64,000 nucleotides of DNA from Plasmodiophora brassicae. Taxonomy: Eukaryota > Endomyxa > Phytomyxea > Plasmodiophorida > Plasmodiophoridae. A program made the position numbers and the translations under genes. Under the pieces are notes generated by a model. It saw only the letters and a list, made by a program, of their open reading frames with translations, was not told the DNA's origin and did no database searches. Each line of letters opens with the position of its first letter. The first letter of the stretch is position 1. Below, piece after piece: positions 51,310 to 61,501 of this stretch. The stretch is from assembly GCA_039704465.1 (NCBI GenBank), contig JASFAU010000001.1:248001-312000 (forward strand). Direction: 5' to 3'.

Positions 51310-52738
51310 CTAGAGCGGCAGTTCGAACTTCACGTCGATATGGACGTCGCGCGCCATCCTGACGATCTCGGCAACGCGAACGGCCTTGCGGGCGGCGTCC
51401 TCCAGATCATCGCACGTCATCATTCGCAGACCACTGTCTTCGATCAGCTTCTTGGCTTCGTCGACGTTGGTGCCCTCCAGGCGGACGACGAGCGGCTTCT
51501 TCATGTCGGTCGTCGTGACGGCAGCGATCAGGCCCAGGGCAATGACGTCGCATTTCATGATGCCACCAAAGATGTTCACAAGGATGGCTTCGACCCGCTG
51601 GTCCATGTTTAGGATCTCGAACGCTTTCGTGACCGTACGTTCGGTTGCACCGCCACCGAGATCGAGGAAGTTGGCGGGCGACCCGCCCTGCAACTTGATG
51701 ATGTCCATCGTCGCCATCGCCAGACCGGCGCCGTTGACCAGGCACCCGATGTTGCCGTCCAGTCCAATGTAGTTCAGCCCATACTCGCTGGCCATGACCT
51801 CGCGAGGGTCCTCCTGCTTCCGATCGCGCAACTCGAAGATCTCCTTCTGGCGGTATTCGGCGTTGTCATCGAAGTTGAGCTTGGCGTCCGTGCAGCGAAC
51901 ACGGCCGTCATGCGTCTCGCACAACGGGTTGATCTCGACCAGCGTGGCATCCGTCTTCCGGAACAGTTGGTAAAGCGACGACATCACCTTCTTGGCCTCA
52001 TCCAGGCTGTTCTCTTCAGAAAACCCCATGCCTGCGGCGAGCGTGCTCAACTGGTCGTCCGTCGGCCCGGCCTCGAGGTCGTCAACGGCGGCCTTGAAGA
52101 TGAAGTCGGGCGTCTCTGCGGCAACCTTCTCGATGTCCATGCCACCCTTCGGGCTGGCAACCAGCACGGGACCGTTCGCTGATCGATCGAGCAGAATGGC
52201 GAAGTAGCATTCTCGTCGGATGAAAAGGCGCTCAACGACGTATACGATATCAACGGGGCGCCCTTTCGAATCGGTCTGCTTCGTCACCAGATGCTGTCCG
52301 AGCATCTTTGCCGCCAGGTCTCGCACCTGTCCGGGCCTATGCCCGCATCAGTCGCCGGGCAAGGCAACCCATCTAACGGAAACCGCCTTACGAGTTGGCA
52401 GCGTGGACACCACCTTCGAATCCATTTGTGAACCGGCCTTTGCCGCGGCCGCCCGCCAACACCTGGGCCTTGACGACGAAATCCTTGCCGCCGATCTTCC
52501 TGGCGGCCTCAGCAGCCTCCTCTGGCGTGCGCGCTGGGAATCCATTCGCAGTCGGCACCGAGAATTTCCGAAGAATATCGTGCGACAGATACTCGTGGAT
52601 GTTCAGGAACCGCACCTGGGCGCCCGACTGCATTTGCGGGCGTCAGAGTCGACGACGTCGACGGCCGCGTCACCACACCTGCTGAGACGGCCGTACGCGA
52701 ACTGCCCAGCGTCCAGCGCGGATCGCTGCGCGCTGCAT
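51310..52738 (-). CDS. Succinyl-CoA ligase beta subunit, mitochondrial
   Basis: Exons on the minus strand: a leader exon from 52738 ([20 protein letters not shown], mitochondrial presequence), then an exon with [20 protein letters not shown] and [14 protein letters not shown], then the long exon to 51310. Introns of about 50-60 nt keep phase. The ATP-grasp fold is complete and the C-terminal half has [20 protein letters not shown] and [14 protein letters not shown], the CoA-ligase signatures. It makes succinate and ATP or GTP from succinyl-CoA in the TCA cycle with the alpha subunit. ATP versus GTP use was not resolved. Confidence 0.96.
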
Positions 52739-53670
52739 TTGTCGTGAACGACGGTGCACCCCACCCCACCCGTGCCGCGATCGACCTGAACCCGGACCCG
52801 CTCCGCTCTTGGACGAGCGAAAATTCAGACTGCACACCGCCAGACAGTTTCCGCTCCCAGAACTCAACCAGACGGATCTAGAAACGACAAAAAAAGTCGC
52901 ACACGGTCACACTCACGGGGTGGACAAGATGGAGCAGCAGTGCCGGACGCGTTTTTGTGCGACGAGCCGACGACCTGCTTCGCTGATTCCTCATGTTGCC
53001 CAGAACGAACAATTGGAAGCCAGCAGGTCGTGCAGCCGGTCAGGTTGCGCTCTGGCTGGGTCACTTTGATTCTAGACGGCCTAATTGCATCGGGCGATGA
53101 ACTGACGACACCATCGACCGTTTTGAATGTGCAAACGGGATGTAGATATCCTTCAACGGCTAGCCGCGGGTCGTGGAGAGCGCTGTTGCACGCGTTTGCT
53201 GGCGGCTGAAGAACGATTACCATATATAAAGAAGGCAGGCACCTACAACAACTGTGTTGGCTTCGCACACCAAGCACAAGCGGATAACGGGACATATCTG
53301 TAGTACATCCTACCTCTACAGCCAGTCTGGTTGCGCTTGCTGGGGCCCAATTGTTCGTCTTGGACAACCCAAGGAATGTAGGTTCGACATGGAAGCGACG
53401 TTGGACGTGAACATATATACGACTTCGTTCGCAATACAGCGAATCCGAATCAGTCGCAGAGCCCTCTATGATTCTGATAGCGCGGTGTGGACTGCATCCG
53501 TTTCATCTGTTCAATAAAATCTGCTATAGGACAGTGTCACGTACAGGTCAGGGCAAGAATTCGAGTGCGGGCTCAAAGAGAGACGACAATAATATCTCCA
53601 CCACACGGATTAACCGTCTGCCGAGGCCAACGGTTACGGTGGGCGTTTATTCACTGGCCGCTATTCCACT

Positions 53671-53934
53671 GTTTCAACCAGTCCCCGTCTGGTCGCTACT
53701 CCACTTGTAGTTCAGACTCTCGAGCCAATATCTTCATCCCATCCCATCCTCGGCGTCGGCCATGCCACGTCATCACCGTAGAGCTAAATCCGTTCAGGCC
53801 CCTTTCCCCAGGACAGCAGCAACTTGAGGTCGGGCACGAGACGCTAAATATTGAGCCCCGCTCTACACACGTTTCAACCAGTCCCCGTCTGGTCGCTATA
53901 ACTCCATTGTTTCAACCATTCTCCGTCTAGGCCA
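53671..53934 (+). repeat. Three short direct repeats flanking the dispersed element
   Basis: GTTTCAACCAGTCCCCGTCT begins at 53671 and 53871, with GTCGCTA following in both; a third, diverged copy (GTTTCAACCATTCTCCGTCT) begins at 53909. The first two bracket the dispersed repeat at 53735-53846, as target-site-like flanks would. Confidence 0.75.
53735..53846 (+). repeat. Dispersed repeat, copy 2 (partner at 12085-12210)
   Basis: Shares CATCCCATCC, CTCGGCGTC, GAGCTAAA, CAGGACAGCAGCAACTTGAG-like and GGTCGGGCACGA blocks in order with 12085-12210. Both copies lie at Skp1-RING islands. Confidence 0.7.
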
Positions 53935-54262
53935 TAAGATGCTAGGACGAACTGGCTGGGGTGATTGATTCTCCAGCACCCCTTCGAGCTCATAGGAATG
54001 CAAGTGGCCCAGTGAATGCGTCGGATCATTCTCGATGTCTCCGGACTTTCGGTGTTTACGGACTCCGCAGCGCGATTTAGTTGCCCATGCCGTGAGTGGG
54101 GACCGGCCGAACTATTAATAGCAAAACCTCTGCGCGCTCCATCGCACTCCGACCCTCGGCTTGCGGCCAAAACCATCAGTTTGGATTGACTGGCAATCAG
54201 GGATCGCCCAGGTGGGACGAGCAGCGTGCGCTGTCCACGATATCAAGAAGGGAAGGACCGAA

Positions 54263-55123
54263 ATGTCAAACGACCACCATTTGACCTGCCGTCTCAAGCC
54301 TGTCCTGCTCTCCCTGCTCCTGATCGTCCATCTCGAAGGATTTGGCGAAGCTATTTCTTTCAAAATCAACGACGGCGGCGTTTATTACCTACGAGACGAT
54401 CTTGCCGTAATGCACTCGGAAGTGCTTCGTGAATTGGTATATTCCTTTAATGGCATTAGTGGCTCGAGCATAATGGTTCTACACATGCACAATCCCAATC
54501 ATGAAGCGTGTGATGTGCTCGTGCAGTACATGGCAGAAGTGCATAATTATGTATGTCAACAATATTGCCTGACGCCGCGTATATATTCTTAACGGGAGAT
54601 CACTTGTGTCCCTATCAACAGGAGCTCGAAGTTACCAGACGATGGATCCTGGACAAACTCAGCTGGGCACAACCGCCTGACATGATAACGCAGCTTGTTG
54701 AAGCCGCCTACTATTGTCTCGAAATGCCCCTGTTCATTGTTGCCGTCGGAGTGACTATACCAGTACCTGGAACGGGAGAAACCGCCCTGCAGATAGGGAC
54801 TGTGAGGCAGCCCATGGCCTTGGCTCCAGGCATCGAGTAAGTCGCATTGTTCCTTGTGCTTTTATTCGTGTACTCATCTTGCCACTTCCAGATGCGTCAT
54901 CTGCTCCGAGTCGGACGGAGGTGCTGCCACGAGCTTGGACTGTGGCCATGACCAGTTTCACACAGGATGCATCATCCACTGGCTACTGATTCACCGTACT
55001 TGCCCGCTGTGCCGATGCGATATCCCATTGCGCTGCATAGTGGATCTGGCAGGCGTCGACTGGAACCTGGAGGCTTATTTCGACAGGGTCTTCTCCCAAT
55101 GGTTGACGCCCCCTAGCTGGTAA
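54263..55123 (+). CDS. Secreted Skp1/BTB-like + RING-H2 protein, copy D
   Basis: Exons 54263-54550, 54622-54836 and 54892-55123 (introns 71 and 55 nt, phases 0 and 2) give 244 residues. The signal peptide core is LKPVLLSLLLIVHLEGFGEA. Exons 1 and 2 form the Skp1-like part: YYLRDDLAVMHSEVLRELVY, then ELEVTRRWILDKLSW and LVEAAYYCLEMPLFIVAVGV, which mirror the Skp1 BTB and dimer-helix segments. Exon 3 is the RING-H2 (CVIC...LDCGHDQFHTGCIIHWL...CPLC). Copies D and E differ from A and B in phase of intron 2 and in sequence, so they are a second subfamily. Inferred as a secreted ubiquitin-ligase-like protein; its promoter is shared with copy E. Confidence 0.82.
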
Positions 55124-55384
55124 CTGGTTAGGTCAGCAGATCGTGGATGACGGCAGACGCCTACCGGGCTATACGTTCACATAGGAAAGTAAACCATTTC
55201 GAATGGAAGGCGCGATGCCAGCAACTAGGCGCATGCCTGATCATATTGTACGACGACGTCGGTGCTGACACTTGGAATGCAAGTCGGTTCAATTGCGGGA
55301 TTCGATTTCTTAATTCAGAAACCCGACCGATGACGCCTGATCACTCGTCTGGATACGTTAATCGACAGGCTGTATGAGACTGTT

Positions 55385-56499
55385 TCATGATTCCCCGCCG
55401 AAATCGCGAAGCATGGAGCGACCGAAGAGACCCCAGACGTCTTCCTTGCTGTTCGACGACTCCATGAAGGAGACAATGTCCTGAAGCGAGAGTTTGTCCT
55501 TCGACGACGCGTTGACCGTGCCGAACAGGCGCTCGACGTAACTTTGCACGAGGTCCAGGGTAACCTCATCCGGTTTCAACATGCAGCTGGACAGGAACAT
55601 GGTGTACAAGTCTTGCTTCGATATAAACCCGTCCCCATCCAAATCGTACGTCCTGAGAAAGAACGTCATCTTCTGGCTCGGATTGCCCTTCTCCAGCGCG
55701 GCCAGCGACGCCAGGAACTCGGGCCATTCAATGCATCCGGATCCATCCTGAACCACCGCATGTTGACCTTAGACAAGCATAGCAGCATAATACTACCGAC
55801 CTCATCAACAAGATCGAACACCCGGTCGACGAAAAGGTCGTCCTCCACGGCGAGGCGCGCGACCCCCGTCTTGAACGTCTGCTTGTCGATGCCATGCGAG
55901 AACGGCGACATGGAGCACAACGCCTTAAACCGAACGTACAGCACGTACATCTCCCTCCTGCTGTAGTTCGTCTGCTTCAGCAATGCCTTGATATCGCGTT
56001 GCGACAGGAACCCATGGATCTTCGAGATGCGCTTCTCCGACTCTGGCCCATCGTCCTTCCTGCGCCCGCCCCTATCGCCTGCGTGCATCCATTTCGAACG
56101 CACCCAGTGTGAGGTTGGCGTCCCACCGACGAGGGCAACGTGCCGAGTCGCGTTCGACAGTTGAGCACGTCGTCGATCCGCGGGAATGGGTCGACGAGGC
56201 GACGGAGGTGGTAACCGTCTAGGGGAACCTGGTCGTGGTGTGGTATCCAGTCCCCGACATAGGCGAGAGGTCAAGGCCCCCAACTGGATCGGCTCGGTGC
56301 GATGCTGACGATGCGGCGGCACCTGTGCCAGTCGTTCGTACCGGGGGACTGGTGGAGGCGATGGCACCCGAAGCGGTGGGATCACGACGGACGCCCGGGG
56401 GGCCTTCGGGTCGACCGGGTGGCTGACAATGAAGCCCCCGACCCGGTGGCAATGCGTGTAATGTCGAGCCAATAGGACGCCATCCAGTGTCGTCGTCAT
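55385..56499 (-). CDS. EF-hand calcium-binding protein with Pro-rich N-terminus
   Basis: Exons 56499-55801 and 55747-55385 with a 53-nt intron that falls inside an EF-hand and restores DEDGSGCIEWPEF; 353 residues. The first 130 residues are Pro/Arg-rich and unconserved. Then come calcineurin-B/NCS-like features: IKALLKQTNYSRREMYVLYV, the EF-hand around DEDGSG, and DLDGDGFISKQD as a complete second loop. A further hand near the C-terminus (NASSKDKLSLQDIV) looks degenerate. No N-myristoylation glycine is present. It shares its upstream region with the next plus-strand gene. The homologous position in duplication unit 2 lacks it. Confidence 0.78.
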
Positions 56500-56635
56500 T
56501 GGATACGACCGGCACCGCGTGCCTGAGAACGCGTTCGAATCTGGGCGGGGGTACGGCTGTCAGATTCGCGATCAGAATCTGGAATGGCGTCAAGCCTGAA
56601 GCCACTACGAGAGCGCAATCGATCGTGAAGAACCT
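56454..56635 (+). pseudogene. 5' part of a gene split by the retrotransposon
   Basis: Bases 56454-56635 match 63369-63600 (shared upstream region and start, ATG at 56583 against 63496), with a deletion after the first few codons. The match breaks at 56635, where the element begins, and resumes after 61669. Besides the insertion, the deletion has shifted the frame, so this copy was probably already damaged or decayed later. Confidence 0.75.
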
Positions 56636-56803
56636 AATTAACACGCAGGACACGGACAAGACCAGACAAGGCCAGATAGCAGAATGTATGATTGGTGCGC
56701 CACGGACGCCGTACGGCAGTGTTGCGCGGTATATGTGGGAGGCGCCCTATGATTGCTGATCTAAGGCACTCTGCGGACTCGAGGTCGCACCAGTGTCCCG
56801 ATT
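56636..56803 (-). repeat. 3' LTR (168 bp)
   Basis: Identical by eye to the 5' LTR at 61502-61669. The RNase H frame runs into it and stops at 56747. Identity implies a recent insertion or gene conversion. Confidence 0.93.
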
Positions 56804-57855
56804 CCCCCCCTCGACCTGAGAGTCCAAGTTCATGTGGGGATGCGGTACGCACTTGAGGGCCGCACGGAATTCTACGAACTTGTGCTTTCCGAGCGGTTTC
56901 GTGAAGATGTCGGCGAGGTTCTCGCACGAGCGGACGTAGTGCACCTTGATCTGGTTGGATGCCACCAGTTCTCTGACGAAGTGGTCCTTGAGCGCGAGAT
57001 GTTTCATCTTGCTGTGGTTGATTTCGCTGTTGGCGAACGCGATCGCCCCTGATTGTCTACGTGTAGAGGTGTAGGCTGAGCTTGTGGAAAACCTAGTTCG
57101 TCCAGCACATTGCGCAACCAGACGCCTTCTGTTGCCGCGAGTGTTGACGCCACCGTCTCCGCCTCGCACGACGATAACGCGACCGTGGTCTGCTTCTTAG
57201 AGCGAAATGAAACCGGGCAGCCATTCAGAAGGAACACGCACCCCGAAGTCGATCGTCGTGTGTCGAGGTCTCCACCCCAATCAGAATCGGAGTAGCCGAC
57301 CAGGAGCGGTGTGGCCGTTTCCCCACCTCCTTCGAACAGGAGGCCGTAGTTGCGAGTGCCGTTGAGGTACCTGAAGACTCGCTTCAGCGCGACGAAGTGC
57401 GCTGGCCCTGGGTCTTGCACGTATCGGGAGACCTCGTTCACCGCATAGGCGATGTCTGGCCGGGTGTGCAGCAGCCACATTAGGTGACCTACCGCTGCTC
57501 GATAGTTGATGCGCTGGCCTTCTAAGGCGGCAAGTTCGCGATCGGCCTGGTTCTGCGGGCACAGTGATGTGGATAACTTCAAGTTCGCATCTGCCGGTGT
57601 CGAGACGGGGCGCGATTCGGCCATGCCGTAGGTGTCGAGGATAGTTTTCGTGTAGCGTTCTTGCGACAGGAACACCGATCTACCTACCTTGTCTATCGAC
57701 GTCGAAGCCAATGACTGATTGAAGCTCTCCCATGTCCGACATCTTGAATCTCTTCGAGAGGGCTGACTTGGTTTCCTGTACGAGTTCGGGATGTCCGACG
57801 ATGGGAATATCATCGACGTAGACCCCAACAATGACGAGCCGTCCAGTTGGACCAC
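56747..57855 (-). CDS. Retrotransposon RT end and RNase H region, in two frames
   Basis: The frame at 57855-57004 contains the RT-thumb/connection region of copia polymerases (HTRPDIAYAVNEVSRYVQ, YSDSDWGGDLDTRRSTSGCV) and RNase H core (SSCEAETVA). A one-base break near 57050, in a G run, moves the rest (to 56747) into another frame, where the RNase H end (VHYVRSCENLADIFTKPLG) is found. A further break near 57690 separates it from the upstream RT frame. Confidence 0.85.
56804..56812 (-). promoter_or_regulatory. Polypurine tract of the retrotransposon
   Basis: GAGGGGGGG on the minus strand ends exactly at the first base of the 3' LTR, the place where plus-strand DNA synthesis is primed. It also supports the AAT start of the LTR. 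Confidence 0.75.
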
Positions 57856-60514
57856 GTTTGAAGTACAAGCACGATGCGGACTTGGCTCGTTGGAACCCGC
57901 ATTCGTTAACGAGGAAGGCGTCGATGACCTTGAACCATTCTCTTGGGGCCTGTTTCAGGCCATAGATCGATCGTAGGAGCTTGACGAAACGGGTTCTGGC
58001 CTTCATCCCTTTCGGGGAGTCCATGTAGATCTCTTCGGTGAGGTGGGCGTTGAGGAATGCGGTCATCACATCCATCTGCTCGGCGATGATCTCCTTGTCT
58101 TGGACGGACAGGGCTAGTACTAGACGGAGGATGTCGCTCCGGACGACTGGCGCATAGGTGTTCGTGTAGTCGATCCCCTGGCGCTGTCTGTAGCCGAGTA
58201 TGCATAGTCGAGCCTTGTACCGGTAGGAGGTGACGTCGTCGGGGTCATGGCGGAGAACCCAGGTGGTGTCCGGCGGGATCTGACTTGACTTGGTGATCTT
58301 GCGCTTGTAGACCCAGCGGCATCCGATGGGGCGTGCCCCGACGGGTAGTCGCTCCACGGCTTCCCATGTCTTGTGCTGTTTCAGGCTCTTCAATTCATCG
58401 GCCATCGCCTTAGTCCAGAACTCTGCCTCGGGACTTGCCATGGCGTCTTCATATGTGTTTGGAGTGTCGGGGTCATCTGCATTGAGCGCGGCGTCATCGT
58501 CGTCGTCGCATTGATGTGTGGAACCTATCCACATGTGGTGAATAGGATCGTCGTTGGTAGGTTGCAGGGACGCGATCCAGGCGTGGTGGACGGGATCTCC
58601 TAAACGGTCTGGCTTGCGGGAGAGACGCCGGGCTCGTTCGGTGGGAGGTCGCGGATCCTCATTGGGGCCTGCGGCGGACTGCGCCCCCTCGACAGCGGGT
58701 TCGTCACCGGAGGGAACGTAGTCGCTGTCGTATCCAGACTCAGGTTCCTCGGGATCGGCGAGGGCGTCGTCCGCACTGCGGCCGCCGAAGCTGTCTTCGC
58801 TGAACGTCACGCTGCGGTACACCTTGATCAGGCCGGACGAAGGGTGATAGAGGACGTACCCTTTCTGGTGATCTGCATATCCGATGAAGATGCCTTTCAC
58901 GGCGCGTGGGTCCAGCTTCGTTCTCTGGCTGGACGGGACGTAGCCATATGCGTCGCACCCGAACGTTCTAAGGTAGCGGATATCAGGTTTCGAGCGCGAC
59001 AGCATTTCATGGGGCGTGGTCGAGGGATCGCGTGGGTGGGGGCAGAGATTATGGACCTGGCTGGCAGTCAGAATTGCGGGTCCCCAGAACTGCTTGGGGA
59101 GCCTTGCGTGTACGAGCATTGCGCGACCGGAGTCCATGAGCGTCAGGTGTCCCCGTTCGGAGACACCGTTCTGCTTGGAGTACTCCACCGTTGATCTCCA
59201 CTCGATCCCGTTGTCCTGCAAGAACGCCTTGAACTCGTTGTTGATGAATACCCCATCGTTGTCGCCGAAGAGGATCTTAATGGATTTCTCCAGGCGATTC
59301 TCAATTCGAGTCTTGAGCTCCTTGAACTTGGTCAGCGCCTGGTTCTTGTGGTGCAACAGGAAGGTAAATTTCATCCTGGTTGCAAATTCCGTGAACGTGA
59401 TAAAGTATCGCTCCCCTTTGAGTGAGGCGACGGGAAGCGGTCCGCATTCGTCGACGTCGATTCTCTCGAGCACGTTCCACTGTTTTTCTTTGGACTCCGA
59501 GGGGAAAGGACGTTCCTTGGCTTTCGCGATAGCGCACCCTTCGCAGAACCTGTCAACCTTCTGTGCCAGGATCTCCATGGATTCGGTAAGGTCATGATTT
59601 GCCATCAGGATGACGTCACGCAGGTTACGGTGGCCGAGGCGGTGGTGCCAACGCTTGAGACTCTGGGCTTGGTTCCAATCCCCGGGAAGCGGAACGGCGT
59701 AGGGCACCTTGCCGCTGTCAACACGGGCCCTCGACCGCCGTTCGTGTCGTGTGGGTGGCGAGAGGTCTTGAGGTGGTGGGTCTGGTTGCTGAGAGAATAC
59801 GCCATTGTCGTGCAAGGTTAGGGCTGTGATGGCTTCCTTGGGTTCGCTCTGTTCGCGCGCGGCGTCCTGAGCGACACGAGTAATCTCCATCGTTCGGTGT
59901 GTCCAGTTAATGCTCGGGTTGTGCCTTGAGAGCCAGGTCATGCCGAGGATAATCGGGAATCGCGGGGAGTCGATTACGTTCAGCACGATCGATTCGGAGT
60001 GGTTGCCGATACTGAGGCGGACAGGGGCCGTTTCCAGCGCCACCTTCGGTAGCCGCCGCCCGTCAATTACCTCCAGATCTACCGGTGCGGGTTTCTTGGT
60101 GAGCGGAACGTTGTGAGCGCGGGCGAAGTCGGAGTGTATGAAGTCGTTGGTTGCTCCTGAGTCGATAAGTGCCGTCGTCTGTACAGTCTTGCCATTGTCG
60201 AGTTGAAGGGACACGTCTATGCTTAGGACACGGTCCAAGTGCTCGACGAGGTTGGTGGACGCGGAAATCATACTTGGCTCGGGAAAGAAGTGGTCGGGGT
60301 TGCATGATGGAACAGGTGTATTGGTAGGCGTGGCGACCGACCGGGATTTCAGCCACGCCGGGAGGCGTTTCCCTGCGGACGCACGGGACAGGACACTGCG
60401 ACATGGCCAGCCACCCCGCAGTAAAGGCATAGGCCTTCGCGACGACGGCGATCTTTCTCGTCTTGGGTTAAGGGCGCGCGGGGGCCCACCGCCGATCGCG
60501 GCGTCGATAACCAT
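57680..60514 (-). CDS. Retrotransposon protease-integrase-reverse transcriptase frame
   Basis: A 944-codon frame; the first 80 or so codons probably lie out of the real reading frame. The retropepsin active site LIDSGATNDFIH (near 60170) with ILGMTWLSRHNPSINW is of the gypsy RVP type. After it come the copia GAG-pre-integrase motif (WHHRLGHRNLRDV), zinc-binding C-x2-C, the integrase core Asp and Glu region, then RT with TWVLRHDPDDVTSYRYKARL, GLKQAPREWFKVID and the catalytic YVDDIPIVG. The join of a gypsy-type protease to a copia-type polymerase is internal to this single frame, so it is not an assembly chimera between frames. Confidence 0.88.
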   Translation of the reverse strand: MVIDAAIGGGPPRALNPRRERSPSSRRPMPLLRGGWPCRSVLSRASAGKRLPAWLKSRSVATPTNTPVPSCNPDHFFPEPSMISASTNLVEHLDRVLSIDVSLQLDNGKTVQTTALIDSGATNDFIHSDFARAHNVPLTKKPAPVDLEVIDGRRLPKVALETAPVRLSIGNHSESIVLNVIDSPRFPIILGMTWLSRHNPSINWTHRTMEITRVAQDAAREQSEPKEAITALTLHDNGVFSQQPDPPPQDLSPPTRHERRSRARVDSGKVPYAVPLPGDWNQAQSLKRWHHRLGHRNLRDVILMANHDLTESMEILAQKVDRFCEGCAIAKAKERPFPSESKEKQWNVLERIDVDECGPLPVASLKGERYFITFTEFATRMKFTFLLHHKNQALTKFKELKTRIENRLEKSIKILFGDNDGVFINNEFKAFLQDNGIEWRSTVEYSKQNGVSERGHLTLMDSGRAMLVHARLPKQFWGPAILTASQVHNLCPHPRDPSTTPHEMLSRSKPDIRYLRTFGCDAYGYVPSSQRTKLDPRAVKGIFIGYADHQKGYVLYHPSSGLIKVYRSVTFSEDSFGGRSADDALADPEEPESGYDSDYVPSGDEPAVEGAQSAAGPNEDPRPPTERARRLSRKPDRLGDPVHHAWIASLQPTNDDPIHHMWIGSTHQCDDDDDAALNADDPDTPNTYEDAMASPEAEFWTKAMADELKSLKQHKTWEAVERLPVGARPIGCRWVYKRKITKSSQIPPDTTWVLRHDPDDVTSYRYKARLCILGYRQRQGIDYTNTYAPVVRSDILRLVLALSVQDKEIIAEQMDVMTAFLNAHLTEEIYMDSPKGMKARTRFVKLLRSIYGLKQAPREWFKVIDAFLVNECGFQRAKSASCLYFKRGPTGRLVIVGVYVDDIPIVGHPELVQETKSALSKRFKMSDMGELQSVIGFDVDRQGR

Positions 60515-60690
60515 GGGATCCCCAACCGCGGCGGCCGGGGCTGGGGAGGAGCGGACGGCACTGCGGCGGCGGAGGCAGCAGGGACAGGAACGAGGGCGGT
60601 GGTCGATCGGTGCTCGGCCAGGCGGTTGTCACACCGGATTGCCTGTATGACAAGCTCGTCAAGCGTCTCGGCGACGGGAGGGGGACAGCA
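60349..60690 (-). CDS. Retrotransposon Gag C-terminal part with CCHC zinc knuckle, separate frame
   Basis: A Pro-rich stretch leads to the knuckle CLYCGVAGHVAVSC (C-x2-C-x4-H-x4-C), the nucleic-acid-binding motif of Gag. It is in a different frame both from the Gag core upstream (break near 60680 in a C run) and from the protease frame downstream. Either programmed shifts or decay could explain this. Confidence 0.75.
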   Translation of the reverse strand, partial: CCPPPVAETLDELVIQAIRCDNRLAEHRSTTALVPVPAASAAAVPSAPPQPRPPRLGIPWLSTPRSAVGPRAPLTQDEKDRRRREGLCLYCGVAGHVAVSCPVRPQGNASRRG

Positions 60691-61297
60691 GCAGGAACTG
60701 CACGTCCCTGGACAGGCCGGCGCGGAACATGTGTCGGCAGGCTGAGTCGTTGAACCCGGCGTCCGCCACCAGGTTTTGGAACTCTGTCGCGAAGCGGGCG
60801 ACAGTGCCTCGGCCCTGACGAAGATGCTGTAGCTTCCGTGCCGCAGTCTCGGCTAGATGAGGGTCACCGAACCTTGTCTTGAAGGCCTTGATAAAGGCGA
60901 CGAACTCCGTCAGCACCGCGTCGTCCTTTTCGAACAACGGATTAAACCACCGAAGAGCATCACCACCCAGCAGCTGTCCCACCAGCGCGACCTTCTGAGC
61001 GTCGGTCGCATAGGTGGCAGGCCGCTGGGTGATAACCAGCTTGACTTGGTTCAGGAAACCGCGAAGTTCTCCACGGCCGCCGTTGTAGATGGGGGGGAGC
61101 TTGACCTTGGGCTCGGAAACATGATGCTGTGAGACCGTTCGCTGTTGTGGGGACGGTTGCTGCTGCAGTAGTTGTTGCTGTTGTAGCAGTTGATCGTGCT
61201 GTTGTTGTAGAAGCTGCTGCTGTTGTTGTTGTTGCTGTTGCAGGTGCTGGATCTGAGAGTTCAGGTTTGTGACGATCTGGTTCCAGTCCTCCGCCAT
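60659..61297 (-). CDS. Retrotransposon Gag core, Ty3/gypsy-type
   Basis: 212 codons. A Gln-rich coiled N-terminus (CAG/CTG repeat at 61140-61250) precedes the Retrotrans_gag fold: KLPPIYNGGRGELRGFLNQV, DALRWFNPLFEKDDAV, FKTRFGDPHLAETAARKLQH and VARFATEFQNLV. This fold is typical of gypsy-type elements and unlike the UBN2-type Gag usual in copia. Confidence 0.85.
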   Translation of the reverse strand: MAEDWNQIVTNLNSQIQHLQQQQQQQQQLLQQQHDQLLQQQQLLQQQPSPQQRTVSQHHVSEPKVKLPPIYNGGRGELRGFLNQVKLVITQRPATYATDAQKVALVGQLLGGDALRWFNPLFEKDDAVLTEFVAFIKAFKTRFGDPHLAETAARKLQHLRQGRGTVARFATEFQNLVADAGFNDSACRHMFRAGLSRDVQFLLLSPSRRRDA

Positions 61298-61424
61298 TGC
61301 GGGCGGCGGGAGCAGGGGGACAGGGACGGGTACAAACCGAGCGTGGGGCGCGGGCGGTCACAACGCGAACTGGATCACGACACGGGCTGGGACACGGGAC
61401 AGTACGGGAACTGGGGCTGGGGCA

Positions 61425-61475
61425 GGAACAGGGACAGGGACGGGGACAGGGACGGGGACAGGAACAGGGACAGGG
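61425..61475 (+). repeat. Purine-rich short repeat in the element's leader
   Basis: GGACAGGGACGGGGACAGGG-type 6-mers repeat on the plus strand between the Gag start and the 5' LTR, i.e. in the element's 5' untranslated leader on its own strand it is pyrimidine-rich. Confidence 0.8.
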
Positions 61476-61501
61476 GTAAGGCTTGGGATGGGCCCAAAAC
61501 C

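Larger units (their letters stand above)
52739..54262 (+). other. Gene-free, repeat-rich stretch at the edge of the second island
   Basis: No gene is supported over about 1.5 kb. It holds an imperfect inverted repeat (about 52988-53026 against 53341-53378; the AACAATTGG/CCAATTGTT core is exact). It also holds three copies of GTTTCAACCAGTCCCCGTCT-like sequence (53671, 53871, 53909), the dispersed repeat shared with 12085-12210, and from about 53940 the duplicated promoter of Skp1-RING copy D (repeated near 62010). Open frames here look like chance. Confidence 0.55.
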
